From Saururus chinensis (taxonomy: Eukaryota > Streptophyta > Magnoliopsida > Piperales > Saururaceae), in the NCBI GenBank assembly GCA_035235625.1, contig CP141148.1:16121057-16185056 (forward strand): 64,000 nucleotides of DNA, written 5' to 3'. Shown in pieces: positions 1 through 13,579 of this stretch. The translations under genes were made by a program, and so were the position numbers. Positions within the stretch are counted from its first letter, which is position 1. Every line of letters starts with the position of its first letter. Below the pieces are notes generated by a model, which had not been told where the DNA came from, ran no database searches, and saw only the letters and a program-made list of their open reading frames with translations.

Positions 1-3000
1 AGAATGATATGAATTGACCTAGAGTGTTCCAATTGGTTCATCGTTTAGTGTGTTTGATTTATATATATAAGTTTTGAAAAAGAGTGCGTATTTTTTTAAG
101 TTTGAAGGACACATTCTTGTTGAGCTTGGGTGCTTTCTTAAACTAATTAAAAGAATTTAAGGTCTTATATTGAGCTCGTTTGGTCTAACAGGTTCATCGT
201 AGTGTGATTGGTTCACACTTACGTACTTAACAAATGAGTATATATTTATTTAAAAGTTTGACATGGACATTCTTAATGGGCTTTGGTGCTCTATTCTTTA
301 ACTAGTTGAATGAATAAAGGGTCATAATTGAGCTAGAGCGGTTCAATTGGGGCATCACTTGATGTATTTGATTCATGATTATAAATATAACAAATGAATA
401 GAAGGTTTTATTTAACTTTAAACGATACAATACTTTGTGCTCATTCTTAACGAGCTCCGTTGATTGGTTAATATACTTGTTAATCTAATAGAATATATAA
501 CTAGACCTAGAGTGGTCCGATTAGTTCATCATTTAGTATATTTGATTTCTACATACTAATTTAGCAAATGTGTGCAATTTTTTGTAAAAGTTTGAAGGAC
601 ACATTTTTAACGAGCTTGGGTCCTTGTTCCTAAAAATGTTAAAAAGAATGAAAGGAATTGAATTGAGCTAGAGCATTCTCATTGGGCCATCACTCTATGC
701 ATTTCATTAATAATTATGACTGTCATAATGGGTAGGACTTATTTAATTTTAAACGATACAATGCTTTGTACTCATTCTTTATGAGCTTCATTGATTTATT
801 AATGTACTAGTTAGTCGAATAGAATGATATAACTACTCCTTGAGGGGTGCAATTGGTTTATTGTTTAGTGAGTTTGATTCATATTTACAAACTTAACAAA
901 TGAGTGCGCATTTATTTAAAAGTTTAATGTAGACATACTTTATGAACTTGGGTGCTTTGTTTCTAAGCTAGTGGAATTAATAAATGGACATAAATTGAGC
1001 TAAAGTGGGGTAATTGGTACATCACTCTATGTATTTGATTCATGATTACGAATATAACAAATGAGTGCAAGGTATCATTTAATTTAAAAGATGCAATACT
1101 TTTTGCTCAATCTTAATGAGATCTATTTCCTTCTTAATATACTCCTTAAACGAATAAAATGATATAACTTGACCTAGAGTGTTCCAATTGGTTCATCGTT
1201 TAGTGAGTTTGATTTATACACATGAATTTCGAAAAAGAGTGTGTATTTATTTAAAATTTAGAAGGACACATTCTTTAAGAGTTTGGGTGCCTTCTACCAA
1301 GACTAGTTAAAAGAAAGAAATGACTTATATTGTGCAGAGCAGTCGAATTGGGGTAGCACTTTGTGCATTTGATCAATGATTACGAATGTAAAAATTAGTG
1401 GGAGGCCTCAATTAACTTTAAACGATACAATTCTTTGTCCTCATTCTTAACAACTTCTGTTGATTTGTTCCTATACTAGTTAATTGAATGAAAGGGTATA
1501 ATTAGACCAATAGTGGTGCAATTATTTTTTCGTTTAGTGTGTTTAATTTATACATATGAATTTAGAAAATAAGTGCATAATTCTTTAAAAGTTTGAAGTA
1601 CAAAATCTCCACAAGCTTGGGTGCATTGTTCCTAAACTAATTAAATGAATGAAAGGACATAAATTGAGTACAGGTGCTATATGGGTGGCACCTTCTTCAT
1701 TTGCTTAATAATTAAGAACATAACAAATAAGTGAGAGGTCTCATTAAACTTCAAACGATAAAATGTTTTGTGCTCATTCCTATAGATCTCCATTGCTTTG
1801 TTCATTTACTAGTTAATTGAATAGAAGGGTATAACTAGAACTTGAGGGGTCTGATTGGTTAATCATTTAGTGCAATTAATTCTTACTTATGAACTTAACA
1901 AATGAGTATGCATTTATTTAAAAGTTTGATGTAGATACTATTGACGAGCTTTGGTTCTTTTTTTTCTAAATTGATCTGAACATAACAATGAGTGGAAGGT
2001 CTCATTTAATGCAAATGATACAATGGTTTGTACTCAGTCTTAATGAGCTTCATTGCTTTGTTAATATAGTAGTTAATCAAACAACGTAATACAATTAGAC
2101 TTAGAGTGGCCCGATTAGGTTGTTATTTAGTGCTTTTGATTTATACATACGAATTTAGCAAATGAGTACATAGGTTTTTAAAAGTTTGAAGGACACATTC
2201 TCAACAAGATTGGGTTCTTTGTTCATAAACTTCTTTGAAAGATTGAAAGGACTTAAATTGAGTTAGAGCATGCCAATTTTACTGTGCATTTGATTACTGA
2301 TTAAGAACATAACAAATGAATGGGAGATCTCTATAAACTTTAAACGATACAATTACCTTGTGCCCAATTATAACATGCTCCGTTCCTTTGTTCCAGTCCT
2401 TGTTAATCAAATAAAATGATATAATTATACCTAGAGGGATTTGAGTGGTTCATCGTTCAATGTGTTTGATTCATATTTAAAAACATAACAAATTAGTTTA
2501 TATTTGTTTAAAAAGTTTGATAGAGACAATCTTGACGTGCTTGGGTGCTTTGTTTCTAAACTAGTTGAATGCAACATGGGACTTAAATTGAGCTAGAGCA
2601 GTCCCATGGGTGCATCACTTTGTAGATTCAATTCACTATAACGAATGTAATAAATTAATAGGAGGTCTCATTTTTGTTAAAATGATACAATTGATTGTGC
2701 TCATTCTTAACGAGTTTTGTTGCTTTGTTCCTATAATAGTTAATCGAATAAAATGGTATTACTTGACCTACAGAGGTCAATTTGGTTCAACCTTTAGTGC
2801 ATTTAATTTATACATATGAATTTAGAAAATGAGTATGTATTTATTAAAAAGTATGAAGCTCAATTCTTGATGAGCTTGGGCACTTTGTTACTTTACTAGT
2901 TAAAAGAATGAAAGGTCTTATATTGAGCTAGATCGGTCCAATTGGGGCAATAGTTTGTGCATTTAATTAAGGATTTTGAACATAACAAATGAGTGTGAGG

Positions 3001-3891
3001 TCGCATAAAACTTTAACTGATACAATGCTTTGTGTCCATTCTTAACAAGTTGGACTACATTGTTCCTACAATTGTAAATCGAATAGAAATAACTCGTCTG
3101 CATTTAATTATGGATATATAACTCAACTGTGAGGGGTGGTAATTGTTCATCATTTGGTGCATTTGATTCATACTAATTAACTTAAGAAATGAGTGCATAT
3201 TTATTTAAAAGTTTGATATAGACATTCTTGACGAGCATGAGTGCTTTGTTTATAAAATAGATGAACAAATAAAGGGACATAAATTAAGCTCGAGCGATCT
3301 AATTGGGGCATCACTTAGTACATTTGATTCATGATTACGAATGTAACAAATGAGTGGGTGGTCTCATTTAACTGTGAATGATACAAAGCTTTGTACTCGT
3401 TCTTAACGAGCTCTGTTGCTTTGTTAACACAATAGTTAATCGAATAGAAATAATACAACTAGACCTAGAGTGGTTCGATATGGTTGTTGATTAGAGTGTT
3501 TGATTTATACATACGAATTTAGCAAATGAGTGCATACTTTTGTAAAAGCTTGAAGGACACATTTTTGACAAGCTTTGGTACTTTGTTCCTAAGCTTCTTA
3601 AAAGATTGAAAGGACTTATATAGAGTTAGAGCATCCCAATTGAGGCATCGCTCTAAGAATTTTATTAATGATTATGAATGTAACAAATGAGTAGGAGATC
3701 TCATTAAACGTTGTATGATACAATACCTTGTGCCCATTCTCAACAAGCTCCGTTGCTATGTGTTGGTAATCGAAAAAAATAATATAACTAGACCTAGAGG
3801 GGTCTGATTGGTTAAAAAATTGTTTAGTGTGTTTGATTCATAGATATGAAAATAACAAATTAGTGCATATTTATTTAAAATGCTTGATATA
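1..3891 (+). repeat. Satellite array, ~165 bp monomers in ~335 bp dimers
   Basis: Two alternating monomer types are visible. One starts like GACCTAGAGTGGTCCGATTG. The other starts like GAGCTAGAGCGGTCCAATTG and continues GGGCATCACT. Dimer starts fall near 18, 504, 834, 1171, 1504, 1838, 2098, 2430, 2765, 3124, 3462 and 3791, so spacing is mostly 329-338 bp, with a few shortened or lengthened units. Monomers are clearly diverged, so this is an old array. Short ORFs inside it are chance. The array is broken at its right side by the LTR insertion at 3892 and resumes at 5780. Confidence 0.9.
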
Positions 3892-5779
3892 TGATACGTA
3901 TGGTTTTTATACATTTTATAAGCCTATTTACCTTATATGCTAGTATATGATTAGGTTAATTGAGGATTAATTAGAGTTTATTTATGTTAATATAGATATT
4001 AGTAGTGTGATTTAATTATTAGTTAATTTGGGCAATGTTAAATGTTTAGGAGTATATTTGAATAAAGTCAGTATTCTACATATGTCTTGCATGCATGAGA
4101 TATGACTATTTATGCATTATAAATAATGCACACTTCCCGAGGCATGTTGACAGAAAAATTCATTATATTCTTAACATGCTTACAGGTGACTTGGACAACT
4201 ATTTTGAGATAGGGACATGTTAGAAATATATATGGATATAAATTGAAGAGCTTAATCAACAGAGAAGAAACTTGGACAATAATGTGGATTGTCCAATGAA
4301 CAACTTCATCTTCCTAGATGAGCTCTTCGACAGAAACATCTAGATGATAGTTATTTGATTTTGGGTGAAATTGAGTACGAATTTAAGCAAATAAATTAGG
4401 CATTTCAAAACCCATTTCAATTAAGTTAATGAAGAACATGTTTAAAGTCTAAAATCGAAGAATGTGAACTAATTTTGAATGAAAAGAGGGCATTTTTGTG
4501 GCTGCAAAGCTGAGTTTGAACCAGAGCTTATAAAAAGAAAGAAGACTTAAACGAGGAAAGAATTGGGCAGAAATAAAAGCTTATAAATGAAAAGGTTAAA
4601 TACAGTAAGAAGCTCTTATTTTAGGTCGGAATTGGGTACTTAAACAAGGAAGGAGGTGTTGTCTAGAAATTTATTTAAAAACTAGAGCAGAGAATTGTAG
4701 AAGAGGAGGGAGGAGTATACAACGAACCAGAGGCAAAATTGTTCAATTCTATCCTCCGAAATTGATAAGAAAACACTTTGAAAGTGGGAGAATTAAAGTC
4801 CAAAGCCGGAGGAGTGAAGAAGAAGCAAGAAAAAAAATCATAGTCCGTAGTTACTGTAGCAGTACTGCTCATGAGCTAAAGGTTGAAGATGCATGGTTAC
4901 TTTTCATGGTACTGTAGTAAACAGTAATTTTTGAAACTTTTCCTTCTTTTTCACATCTTGTAAGTCTCTTTTCAATTTCTCTAATGTAAATTTTATTTCT
5001 TAGGTTAATGAGTAGCTAAACCTTTTTGTTAGGGGTTGGATGAAGCTTCATTAAATTATAAAATTCATGATTATGGGACTTAGGGCTTGGATGAAGCTTC
5101 ATTAATTTTTTATAATGGTGGGTTTAATGTTAATTATTTTTACCTTTTAAATTAATGATATTGATTTAGATATGAGTTTAGTCATGCTTCTCTCATGATT
5201 TAAATTGGTTCTCATTAGTTTCTTACTTGGTTTTGTCTTGTTTAAAATTTAAATTAGGTATTAGTTGTGATATACAAATTATGGATACAATTAATGACTT
5301 AATTTCAATCTGTTGAAGTGAGGAGGAACAATGTATTTTTTTTATTATACATGAGAACTTAATGATGATATTTTTCATAATAACAAATATTGAATTCTAG
5401 ATTATTATAAGATGAATGTAAAAAAATGATTAATCATCATACATATGAGTTTTTATGATTTAATGAATGTGGATACCTATCTCTAGTGTTTTGTTTATTT
5501 GATAGTGTTTTATTTATTTTGCATTGCTTTCTTATTCTTAGATTAAAAGCTTTAGAAATTTGATTTGGATAGTTTAATTACCTTTAAATTCTTATTTGCT
5601 TTTGTTAGTTACTTTAGTCAAGTTATTCTCTTTATATTTGTTAACTAGATTAGGGTTTACTTGAGTTAGATTAAATTTAGTTTTCTAATTTCAAATTTTT
5701 GTGGGATTAACACTCGATTTAGTCGCTTAACTACAATAGATTCATGCGCATGGGACTAAACAATAAATATTTAATAACA
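3892..5779 (+). mobile_element. Solo LTR, 1.89 kb, LTR retroelement fossil
   Basis: The segment begins TGATACG and ends AATAACA (TG...CA) and is flanked by the 5 bp direct repeat ATATA (3887-3891 and 5780-5784). Satellite sequence is collinear on both sides. A TATA-like CTTATAAAAAG lies near 4527. There is no internal coding region, primer site or second LTR, so a solo LTR left by LTR-LTR recombination is the best reading. The superfamily is not determined; a short non-autonomous element is the alternative. It is younger than the satellite it split. Confidence 0.75.
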
Positions 5780-6041
5780 ATATAGACAATCTTGAAAAGC
5801 TTGGGTGCTTTGTTACTTTGTTCTTACACTTGTTAATCAAATAAATAGATATAACAAGACCTTAAGGGGTCCAATTTGTTCATTGTTTAGTACATTTGTT
5901 TCATACTTATGAATTTAACAAATGCGTGCACATTTATTTTAAAGATTGAAGTTGATGTCATTGACGAGGTTGGGTACTTTGATTCTAAAGGGACATAAAT
6001 TGAGCTAAAACGAAGGCATTTGAGGCATCACTCTCTGCATT
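5780..6041 (+). repeat. Satellite fragment between two solo LTRs
   Basis: This continues the + oriented satellite (dimer type with GACAATCTTG..GCTTGGGTGC, then GGCATCACTCTCTGCATT). It is the stretch left between the LTR insertions at 3892-5779 and 6042-9059. It ends in GCATT, which is the target duplication of the second insertion. Confidence 0.85.
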
Positions 6042-6849
6042 TGTAACACCCCTAATCCCTAATCGCAGGTAAATTTTTTTTCTTGTATGTGCTTATTCTA
6101 GTTGCTTGGTTGATTGGAATCATATGATTTTTTTTAACACCATATAGGGTAAGGGGTCCGGCCTTGGTGTGAAGAGACTTGGTAAATAGGGGGTCCAACC
6201 TTAGTGTGAAGGGGGCCACTTGGTAAATTGGGGGTTTGACCTTGGTGAGCGGGGGCCACTTTGGCAATTAGGGGGTTCGACCCTGCTAGGAGTATAACTT
6301 GAGGGAGGAGTCCAAAGAAAATAGGAGTCACCTGTGGGAGATTGTGTTTAGGACGTCCCCTAGAAAATAGGGGAGTGGTTAGTTGTGTTTGGGACGTCCC
6401 CTACAAAATAGGGGGTGGTTAATAAGGAGTTAGGGGGTAGACTCAAGAGTCCTATGCCCAGCCAACTCTATTTGGTGCCTCCTCCATATTTTAGGGGAGG
6501 AGTATCAAGAGGACTAGAGGGGGTACAATGCACCAGTCCTAGGTCAAGCCAATTCTGATTGGCACGCCCCTAGAATATAGGGAATCAGTTTATAAAGAGA
6601 CTAAGGGGTGCGGAGGCACCAAATTTTGGTCTGGCCTCTTCTTTTCTCTCTTTCTCCTATAAAAAAACCACAACCAGCAGCTTGAGGAGAGTGGAGTTCA
6701 GCACATTTGAACCCAACATAGAAGCAAAGGCATAGGAGTGGGGGAGCAAGGTTTTGGAGGCGGGCTGGTAGAGGTAAGATGTAGTTTTTAACACTTATAA
6801 TCCTACTTGCCTTATCTTATGTTTTTCCTCCAATTCGTCGTGTTGTCTT

Positions 6850-7620
6850 GTTGGTTTTGATTATATATTTCAGCCCTAATTTGATCCCTTATCGTGCTTG
6901 TTTTGATTATATATTCTAACCCTAATTTGATCTCTTATTATACTAGTTTTGATTATAAGTTTCAACCCTAATTCATGCCATTATCTTGCTGATTTTATCC
7001 ATAGGTTTCAGTCCTAGTTCGTTCTATTACCATGCTGATTTTGTTAATAGGTTTCAACCCTAATTCGTGCTATTATCATGCTGATTTTATCAATTGGTTT
7101 TAGCCCTAATTTATGCTTTTATAATACTGATTCTGTTAGTTTATTTTAGCATCGATTTGATTTATTATCATGATAATTTTGTTAGTTTATTTCAGCCCCA
7201 ATTCGATCTACTATCATGCTGATTTTGTTAGTTTATTTTAGTCTAAATTTGATTTACTATTATGCTGATTTTTTAAATTTATTTTGGCCCCAATTAGATT
7301 CATTACCATTTTAATTAAGTTAATTTATTTAAACCCTAATTTGATTCATGTTATCATACTGATTAGGTTCATATGTCTTAGCCCTAATTCGTCATGTTAT
7401 CATACTGATTATGTTGGTTTGTCTCCGCCCTAAGTCATTATGTTACCTTGCTGACTAGGTTAATTTATTCTAGCCTTGATTGGTTATGTTATCATGCATA
7501 TTAGGTGAATTTATTTCAGCCCTAATTCAATATGTTATTATGCTAATTATGTTAATTTATTTCAGCTTTAATTTATTTGGTTGTCATGCTGTTATGTTAA
7601 TGTATTTCAGCCCTGATTAA
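6850..7620 (+). repeat. 46-bp tandem repeat inside solo LTR
   Basis: About 16 diverged units follow the pattern CTGATTTTGTTAATTTATTT then CAGCCCTAATTYG and a TATTATCATG tail. Unit length counted on adjacent copies is 46 bp. Each unit contains a plant branch-point-like CTGAT, a T-rich tract and a CAG or TAG, as in a 3' splice site. The same 46-bp unit length occurs in the other two large LTRs. Confidence 0.8.
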
Positions 7621-8329
7621 TCTTTAATTATTTTCTTTATTCTATACCTTGTTGTGCATAATCTATAAAGCTACAACCCAGAGGTTTCTTAAGTTCGTAC
7701 TTGTTGGTCCATATGAGTCCATGTAAAAAAAATTCATTGGCTAAAAGCCTAATAATGAATGATGTGATTATAGTGCATAGATATTGAAGGTATGCAATTA
7801 ATTAAAGGGCAAACCGTTGTTAAATTCCTGAATTGTATCTTATGGTTGAATTGCTTCTTATGATTGAATTGCATTATATGGCTGAATTGCATTTGGAATA
7901 GACTTTCTTATATGACACCAATCTCATAGGCTGTTATGATAGTTTTGGGGCCTTTTGCATAGGTCCAATTTACACCTCAACACTCTTAGACATGATGATG
8001 TTAGTAGGGTCCATTCCAAACAAAGATATTATTGCTTGTTCCCTCTCAGATATAAGTTTAAAGTGTCTTGTTTCACTTCCTTTATGGTTGGTTTAGAGTC
8101 CAAGTAAGCTCACCACAAATAACCGTGGCGGCACTTCAGTCCTGTTTGGCCTCAGCACTTTCGGGGGATTGGTCCCCAGCTCTTTGAGCACCTCCTGCGC
8201 ATCTAGGTTTTTGAGCATCATGGAAGGTTCATCTACCTCCGGCCAGCATGTCCATTAGCATAGTTGGTACCTACATCTCTAGGCCCATGGCTGATTCACT
8301 TATCCAAGTGGATCTCTAGGGATGCTAGG

Positions 8330-8515
8330 ATTTACTGTTAGCATACAGTTTACTCCTTTGAGCGGGAGTCGGTATTCGAGCAGCAATAAGTAAAATTGTT
8401 TCCTGAGCAGTGTCCACTTTCAACTAGGATTTACTACTAGCATATAGTTTACTCCTTTGAGCGGGAGTCCGTATTTGGGTGGCAATAAGTTAAATTGTTT
8501 CCTAAGAAGAGTCTA
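8330..8515 (+). repeat. Tandem duplication of ~92 bp within the LTR
   Basis: The block containing AGGATTTACT..GCATA, then ACTCCTTTGAGCGGGAGTC and AATTGTTTCCTGAG occurs twice in a row, from about 8330 and 8421, with a modest number of differences. The related block is single at about 43440-43530, so the duplication is specific to this copy. Confidence 0.75.
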
Positions 8516-9059
8516 CTTTCAATTGGGTTGATATTGTCCTTTATTAGCTAGAGATCAGACCCTATGAGTTATGTTTCAAATTAACATTTAGTGTCTTATG
8601 CAGTGGTGCACTTGTGTCATTGTTTAATTGGTGTCTTGCAGCTTATTATCTAAATGATCTTCCATGGCATGACTATGAGTGTTTTTTCTTGCATCTTACA
8701 GAGTATTAGTGGAAATACTCATGAATCTCTGCGATGTAGGTTCAGTTCCAGATTCAGAGTAGCTGGTTTCCATTAGCGGGTGATACTCAGTGTTAGCAAG
8801 GGGTAGACTACTGAAGTTATTAGGACTATATATTTTATTCTCATGCTGATTTGTAATAAAGCACTGTGTTTCCCAAAAGATTAGTTCATGTTATTTCATC
8901 ATGTTATTGCACTTGCACGTGATTGAGATCCTAGATTGTGACAATCATATTACATTAGATGGTCCATTTTAATGTTATGTGATGCTTGGCCACATATGAT
9001 AACAGCCTGAGTTTCACATTGCCTTTATGATTATGAGGATGTAAATCCAGGGTGTTATA

Positions 9060-9900
9060 GCATTTGATTCATGATTACGAACCTAACAAATTAGTGGGAG
9101 GTCTCATTTAACTTCAAAATATACAATGCTTTGCGCTCATTCTCAAAAAGCTCTATTATTTTGTTTATATACTAGTTAAATGAATAGAATGATTAACTAG
9201 ACATAGAGTGGTCCCATTGGTTTGTCTTTTAGTATGTTTAATTTATACAAACAAATTTAAAAAATGAGTGTGTCTTTGATAAAAGTTTGAAGGACACTTT
9301 CTTCACGAGCTAGGGTACTTTGTTCCTAAATTAGTTAAAACAATAAAAGGTCTTATATTGAGCTAGAACAGTCTAGTCAAAGCATCACTTTGTGCATTTG
9401 ATTAGGGTTTATGAACGTAACAAATGAGTGGGAGGTTTCATTAAACTTTAAAAGATACAATGCTTTTTGTCCATTTTTAACAAGCTTCATTGCTTTGTGC
9501 CTATATTTGTTAATCAAATAAAAAGAATACAACTAGACCCAAAGGGGTCCAATTGGTTCACCATTTAGTACATTTGATTCATGCTTACATACTTAACAAA
9601 TGAGTGTATATTTATTTAAAAGTTTGATGTACACATTCTTGACGAGCCTTGGTGTTCTATTCCTAAACTAGTTGAATGAATAAAGGGACATAAATTGAGT
9701 TAGAATGGTCAAATTGGGGCATCACTTTTTGCACTTAATTCATTATTACAAACGTAATAAAAGAATTGAAGGTCATATTTAACTTAAAAAAATAAAATGC
9801 TTTGTGGCTTTTTTTCACAAGCTCCATTGCTTTGTTAATGTACATGTCAATTGAATAAAATGATAGAACTAGACCTAGAGTGGTCCGATTGTTTTGTCGT
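9060..9900 (+). repeat. Satellite array, + orientation, up to the inversion point
   Basis: This resumes the satellite after the LTR insertion (GCATTTGATTCATGATTACG) with the same dimer organisation, including GACATAGAGTGGTCCCATTG near 9200 and GACCTAGAGTGGTCCGATTG near 9876. It stops abruptly at about 9900, where the sequence becomes the reverse complement of the same satellite. Confidence 0.88.
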
Positions 9901-12667
9901 TATGAATCAAATGAACAAAGTAATACTGCAATTGGATCACTCTGGCTCAACATAAGTCATTTTATTTGTTTAACTAGTTTAAGAACAAAACACTCAAACT
10001 CATCACAAATGTTTACTTAGAAGTTTTAAATAAACATGCACTCATTTTCCAAGTGCAACAATATGAATTGAATGCACTAAGAGACAAACCAATCAGACCT
10101 TGTTTGGTCATGTTATATCATATTATTTGATTAACTAGTAAAGGAAGAAAACACTGGAGTTCGTTAAGAATGTATACAAATCATTATTTTGTTTAATTCT
10201 TAAAGACACCTCTTATTTATTTGTTATATTCGTAAATATAAATAAAATGCTAAATTGATACCACAATTGGACCACTATTGCTCCATTAAGTCTTTTCATT
10301 TGTTTAACTACATTTAAAAATAATGCACCCAAGCTCATTGTGAATGTGTGCTTCAACGTTTTAAATAAATACGTTTGTATGAAACACACTGAACGATGAA
10401 CTAATCTGACCTCAATTTAGCCAAGTTTGATCCTTTTATTTGATTAATTAAGAGTTTGTTAAGAATGTGCACAAATTCTTCTATCGTTTACAGTTAAGAA
10501 ACCCCCATTCATTTGTTATGTCTGTATTTATGAATTAAATTTACAAACTGATACAACTAATATCCACTCTTTCTCAACTTATGTCCTCTTATTCCTTTAA
10601 CTAGTTTATGAACAAAGCACCCAAGCTCGTCATGAATACTTACTTTAATGTTTTAAATAAATACTCACTCATCTACTAAGTTCTTAAATATGAATTAAAT
10701 GCACTAAGTGACGCACCAATCAAACCTTATTTGGTCAATTTATATATTTTTATTTTATTAACTGAGCATGGAACAAAGCACATGAACTCATTAAAAATGT
10801 GCACAAATTATTGTATTATTTAATGTTTAAAGAGACATCTGATTCATTTGTAATTATGAATCTAATGCACAATGTGATACCACAATTAAACTACTCTTGC
10901 TAAACTTAAGTCCCATTATTCATTTAACTAGTTTTGGAAAAAATCACCCAAGCTCATGAAAAAATGTGTACTTCAAAGTTTTAAATAAATATGCTCATTT
11001 GCTATGTTCGTCAGTATGAATCCAACTTACTAAGCAACAAACTAATATCCTTTTATTTGATTAACTAGTAAAGGAAAAATACATAGGAGCTTGTTAATAA
11101 TATACACAAATCACTATATCATTTGAAGTTTAAAGAAACCTCCTATTCAATTGTTACGTTCATAAACATGAATCAAATTCAGAAAACTAATACCGCAATT
11201 GGAGCAATCATGCTTAACTTAAGTCCTTTTATTCGTTTAACTAGTTGATTAACGAAGCACCCCAGCTTGTTCACAATGTTCACTTCAGCATTTTAAATAA
11301 ATTCATACTCATTTTCTGTGTTCGTAAGTATGAATAAAATGCATAAAAGGGATGGACCAATTAGACCTCATTTGGTCAAGTCATATCATTTTATTTAATC
11401 AACTAGTCATAGAACAAAGCAGAAGAACTTGTTGAGAACATTAATGATTGTATCGTTTAAAGTTTAAAGAGACATTATATTCATTTGTTATCTTTGTACA
11501 AAGTGATACTACTATTGAATTGTTTTCGCTCAACTTAAGTACTTTCATTTGTTTAAATAGTTTCATAACAAAGCACTAACGCACATTAAATGTGCACATC
11601 AAATTTTTAAATAAATATGGACTTATTTTCGAAGTTTGTAAGTATGAACTGAACATACTAAACGATGAACCAATAGGACCACGTTTGGTCAAGTTATATC
11701 AATTTATTCGATTAACTAGTAAATGTAGCAATGCACCGGAGCATGTTAAGAATGTGCACAAATCATTGTAACTTTTATAGAAAAAATAGACTATGCATTC
11801 ATTTGTTATGTTTGTATTCATAAATCACATTTACGAATTGGTACCATAGTTGGACCGTTCTTGCTTAACTAATGTCCTTTTATTCGTTTAACTACTTTAT
11901 GAAAAAAGCACTAAAGCACATCATGTATGTGAACTTGAAAGTTTTAAATAAATATGTATTTATTTTTTTTAAGTTCGTAAGTATGATTTAAATGCATCAA
12001 ACTTCCATTAGTCAAGTTATATCCTTTTATTTGATAAACTAGTCTTAGAATAGAACACCAAAACTCATTAAGAACGTGCATAAATTAAAGTTTAAAGAGA
12101 CCTGGGATTCATTTGTTATAGTCATAATTATGAAATAAACGCACAAAGTGATACTACAATTGCATCACTCTTACTCAATGTAAGCCCTCTAATTTGTTTA
12201 ACTAGTTTAAGAACAAAGCACCCAATATCATTACGAATGTGTACTTAAAAGTTTTAAATAAATACGCACTCATTTACTAAGTTCATGAGTATAAATCAAA
12301 TGTACAAAGCGACGAACCAATCAGATCTTGTTTGGTCAAGTTATATACTTTTAGTTGATTAACAAGGAACAAAGCACCGGAGCTCGTTAAGAATGTACAC
12401 AAATTATTATTTCATTTAATTTTTAAAGACACCTCTTATTCATTTGCTATGTTCTTAAATATGAATCAAAAGGTAAATTGATACCACAATTAGACAGCCC
12501 TTGCTTCATTTAAGTCCTTTCATTCATTTAATTACTTTTTAAAAAAAATCACCGGAGATCATCACGAATGTGCGCTTCAAGGTTTTAAATAATTACGCAT
12601 ATCAAACACAATGTACAACAAACAAATCAGACCTCGTTTGGTAAATTTAGATCCTTTTATTTAAGAG
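9901..12667 (-). repeat. Satellite array, inverted orientation
   Basis: The same satellite family is read on the opposite strand: AATTGGACCACTCTTGCTCA, then AAGTCCTTTTATTCGTTTAA and CTAGTT are the reverse complement of the + array motifs. Dimers of about 330 bp continue to about 12665, where the MULE end begins. No genes are seen. Confidence 0.88.
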
Positions 12668-12725
12668 GTTTTTCCATATTACATTGCTGAAGAAGCCAAT
12701 ATTCCATATTCCATGGTTTTTAAAT
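12668..12725 (+). repeat. Left terminal inverted repeat of MULE region
   Basis: The outer 13 bp match the right end at 27954-27967 with one base of length difference. Further in, AGCCAATATTCCATATTCC and a following TTTAAAT align with the reverse complement of 27900-27950. This is a moderate-quality TIR typical of old MULEs. Confidence 0.6.
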
Positions 12726-13579
12726 TAAAATTCTACTTAACACAGACTTACACAATATTATTAAAAATTTGGACACAAATACCGCTATCTTAGGGTTTAG
12801 GGTTTTATATCATGTAAACATGTCAAATTGTCGCATTTACCCACAAACGATCCATCGGGCTGGTGATTTCCAAAGTCCGATTAGTGAGAAGTGAATACAC
12901 AGTGGGAGGTTAGAGTTCCGACCCATCCGACCGGCGATTTCCAAAAACTTACAAGTGAGACGCAAAAACGCCTTTGGAGGTCCAGTTTTTGTTGTTTTGG
13001 ACAGTCGATTTTCAAAGTTTCCGCCATGAAGTGAGTTCTGGCCGTGAAGTGGGGTTCAATCCAAGTGTATACTCATGCGATCCTGGTAAAGAAGTGACCT
13101 TTGGCGAAGATTAGTGGCTCATCAAGGGGTTAATCTGACTCGGATATTGGCATCAATCAGTCATTGACTTACGTGGTAATGGCCTTTTCTAACTAGAAAT
13201 TGTATGTTCATATACATGATTGTTCATATATCGTGTTAAGGAGAACACGATAGTCAATGAATTCGTTGTCATGTTATAAATTATACGATATTGACTGTAT
13301 CGTGTTAGTGATAATATGATATGTGGTATTGAGAAGTCATCTTATCGTGTATGTGTAGCATACATAACGTGTTATTGATAACACAATATGTGACAAACAA
13401 CATTCAATTGTGGTGCTATCGTGTATGAGAAGGCATCATATCATGTAACCGATAACATGGTATATGAACATTTGTACATTAGTTACATAATGTGAATCAA
13501 CGCGACTCTTTGAATAGGTCATGACTCATTGTTGATATACATATGTATAACATCTTTTACAAACAAAGGCTACAAGAAT
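12726..13579. other. MULE subterminal and 5' flank of Ulp1-like gene
   Basis: No coding exon is recognised. 12790-13190 is a non-repetitive leader-like stretch. 13190-13500 holds several short palindromes of the form ATCGTGTTA..TAACACGAT, the same motif that fills the introns of both MULE genes, so this may be a 5' UTR intron or promoter-proximal spacer. Confidence 0.45.

Larger units (their letters stand above)
6042..9059 (+). mobile_element. Large solo LTR, 3.0 kb, Ty3/gypsy-like fossil
   Basis: The ends are TGTAACACCC and GGGTGTTATA, and the flanking direct repeat is GCATT (6037-6041 and 9060-9064). The flanks are collinear satellite. Inside are a TATA-like CCTATAAAAA near 6657, a donor-like GAGGTAAG at 6771, a long 46-bp tandem array (about 6850-7620), and a block at about 8095-8480 shared with the two LTRs at 36023-39669 and 40718-44414. 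No coding domains are seen. The terminal inverted TGTAAC/GTTACA-type ends are common in plant gypsy LTRs; the exact lineage is undetermined. The last base pair departs from the usual CA. Confidence 0.7.

Noticed and set aside
6052-6331. Two - strand ORFs with repeated Pro/Leu phrases
   Set aside because: They follow short internal repeats at the start of a solo LTR (GGTCCGGCCTTGGTGTGAAG-like) and are antisense to it.
12790-12810. TTTAGGG-like telomeric repeat near the MULE end, and AACCCTAACCCTAA near 23862
   Set aside because: Only about two units each, which is expected by chance or from plant promoter-type telo-box motifs.
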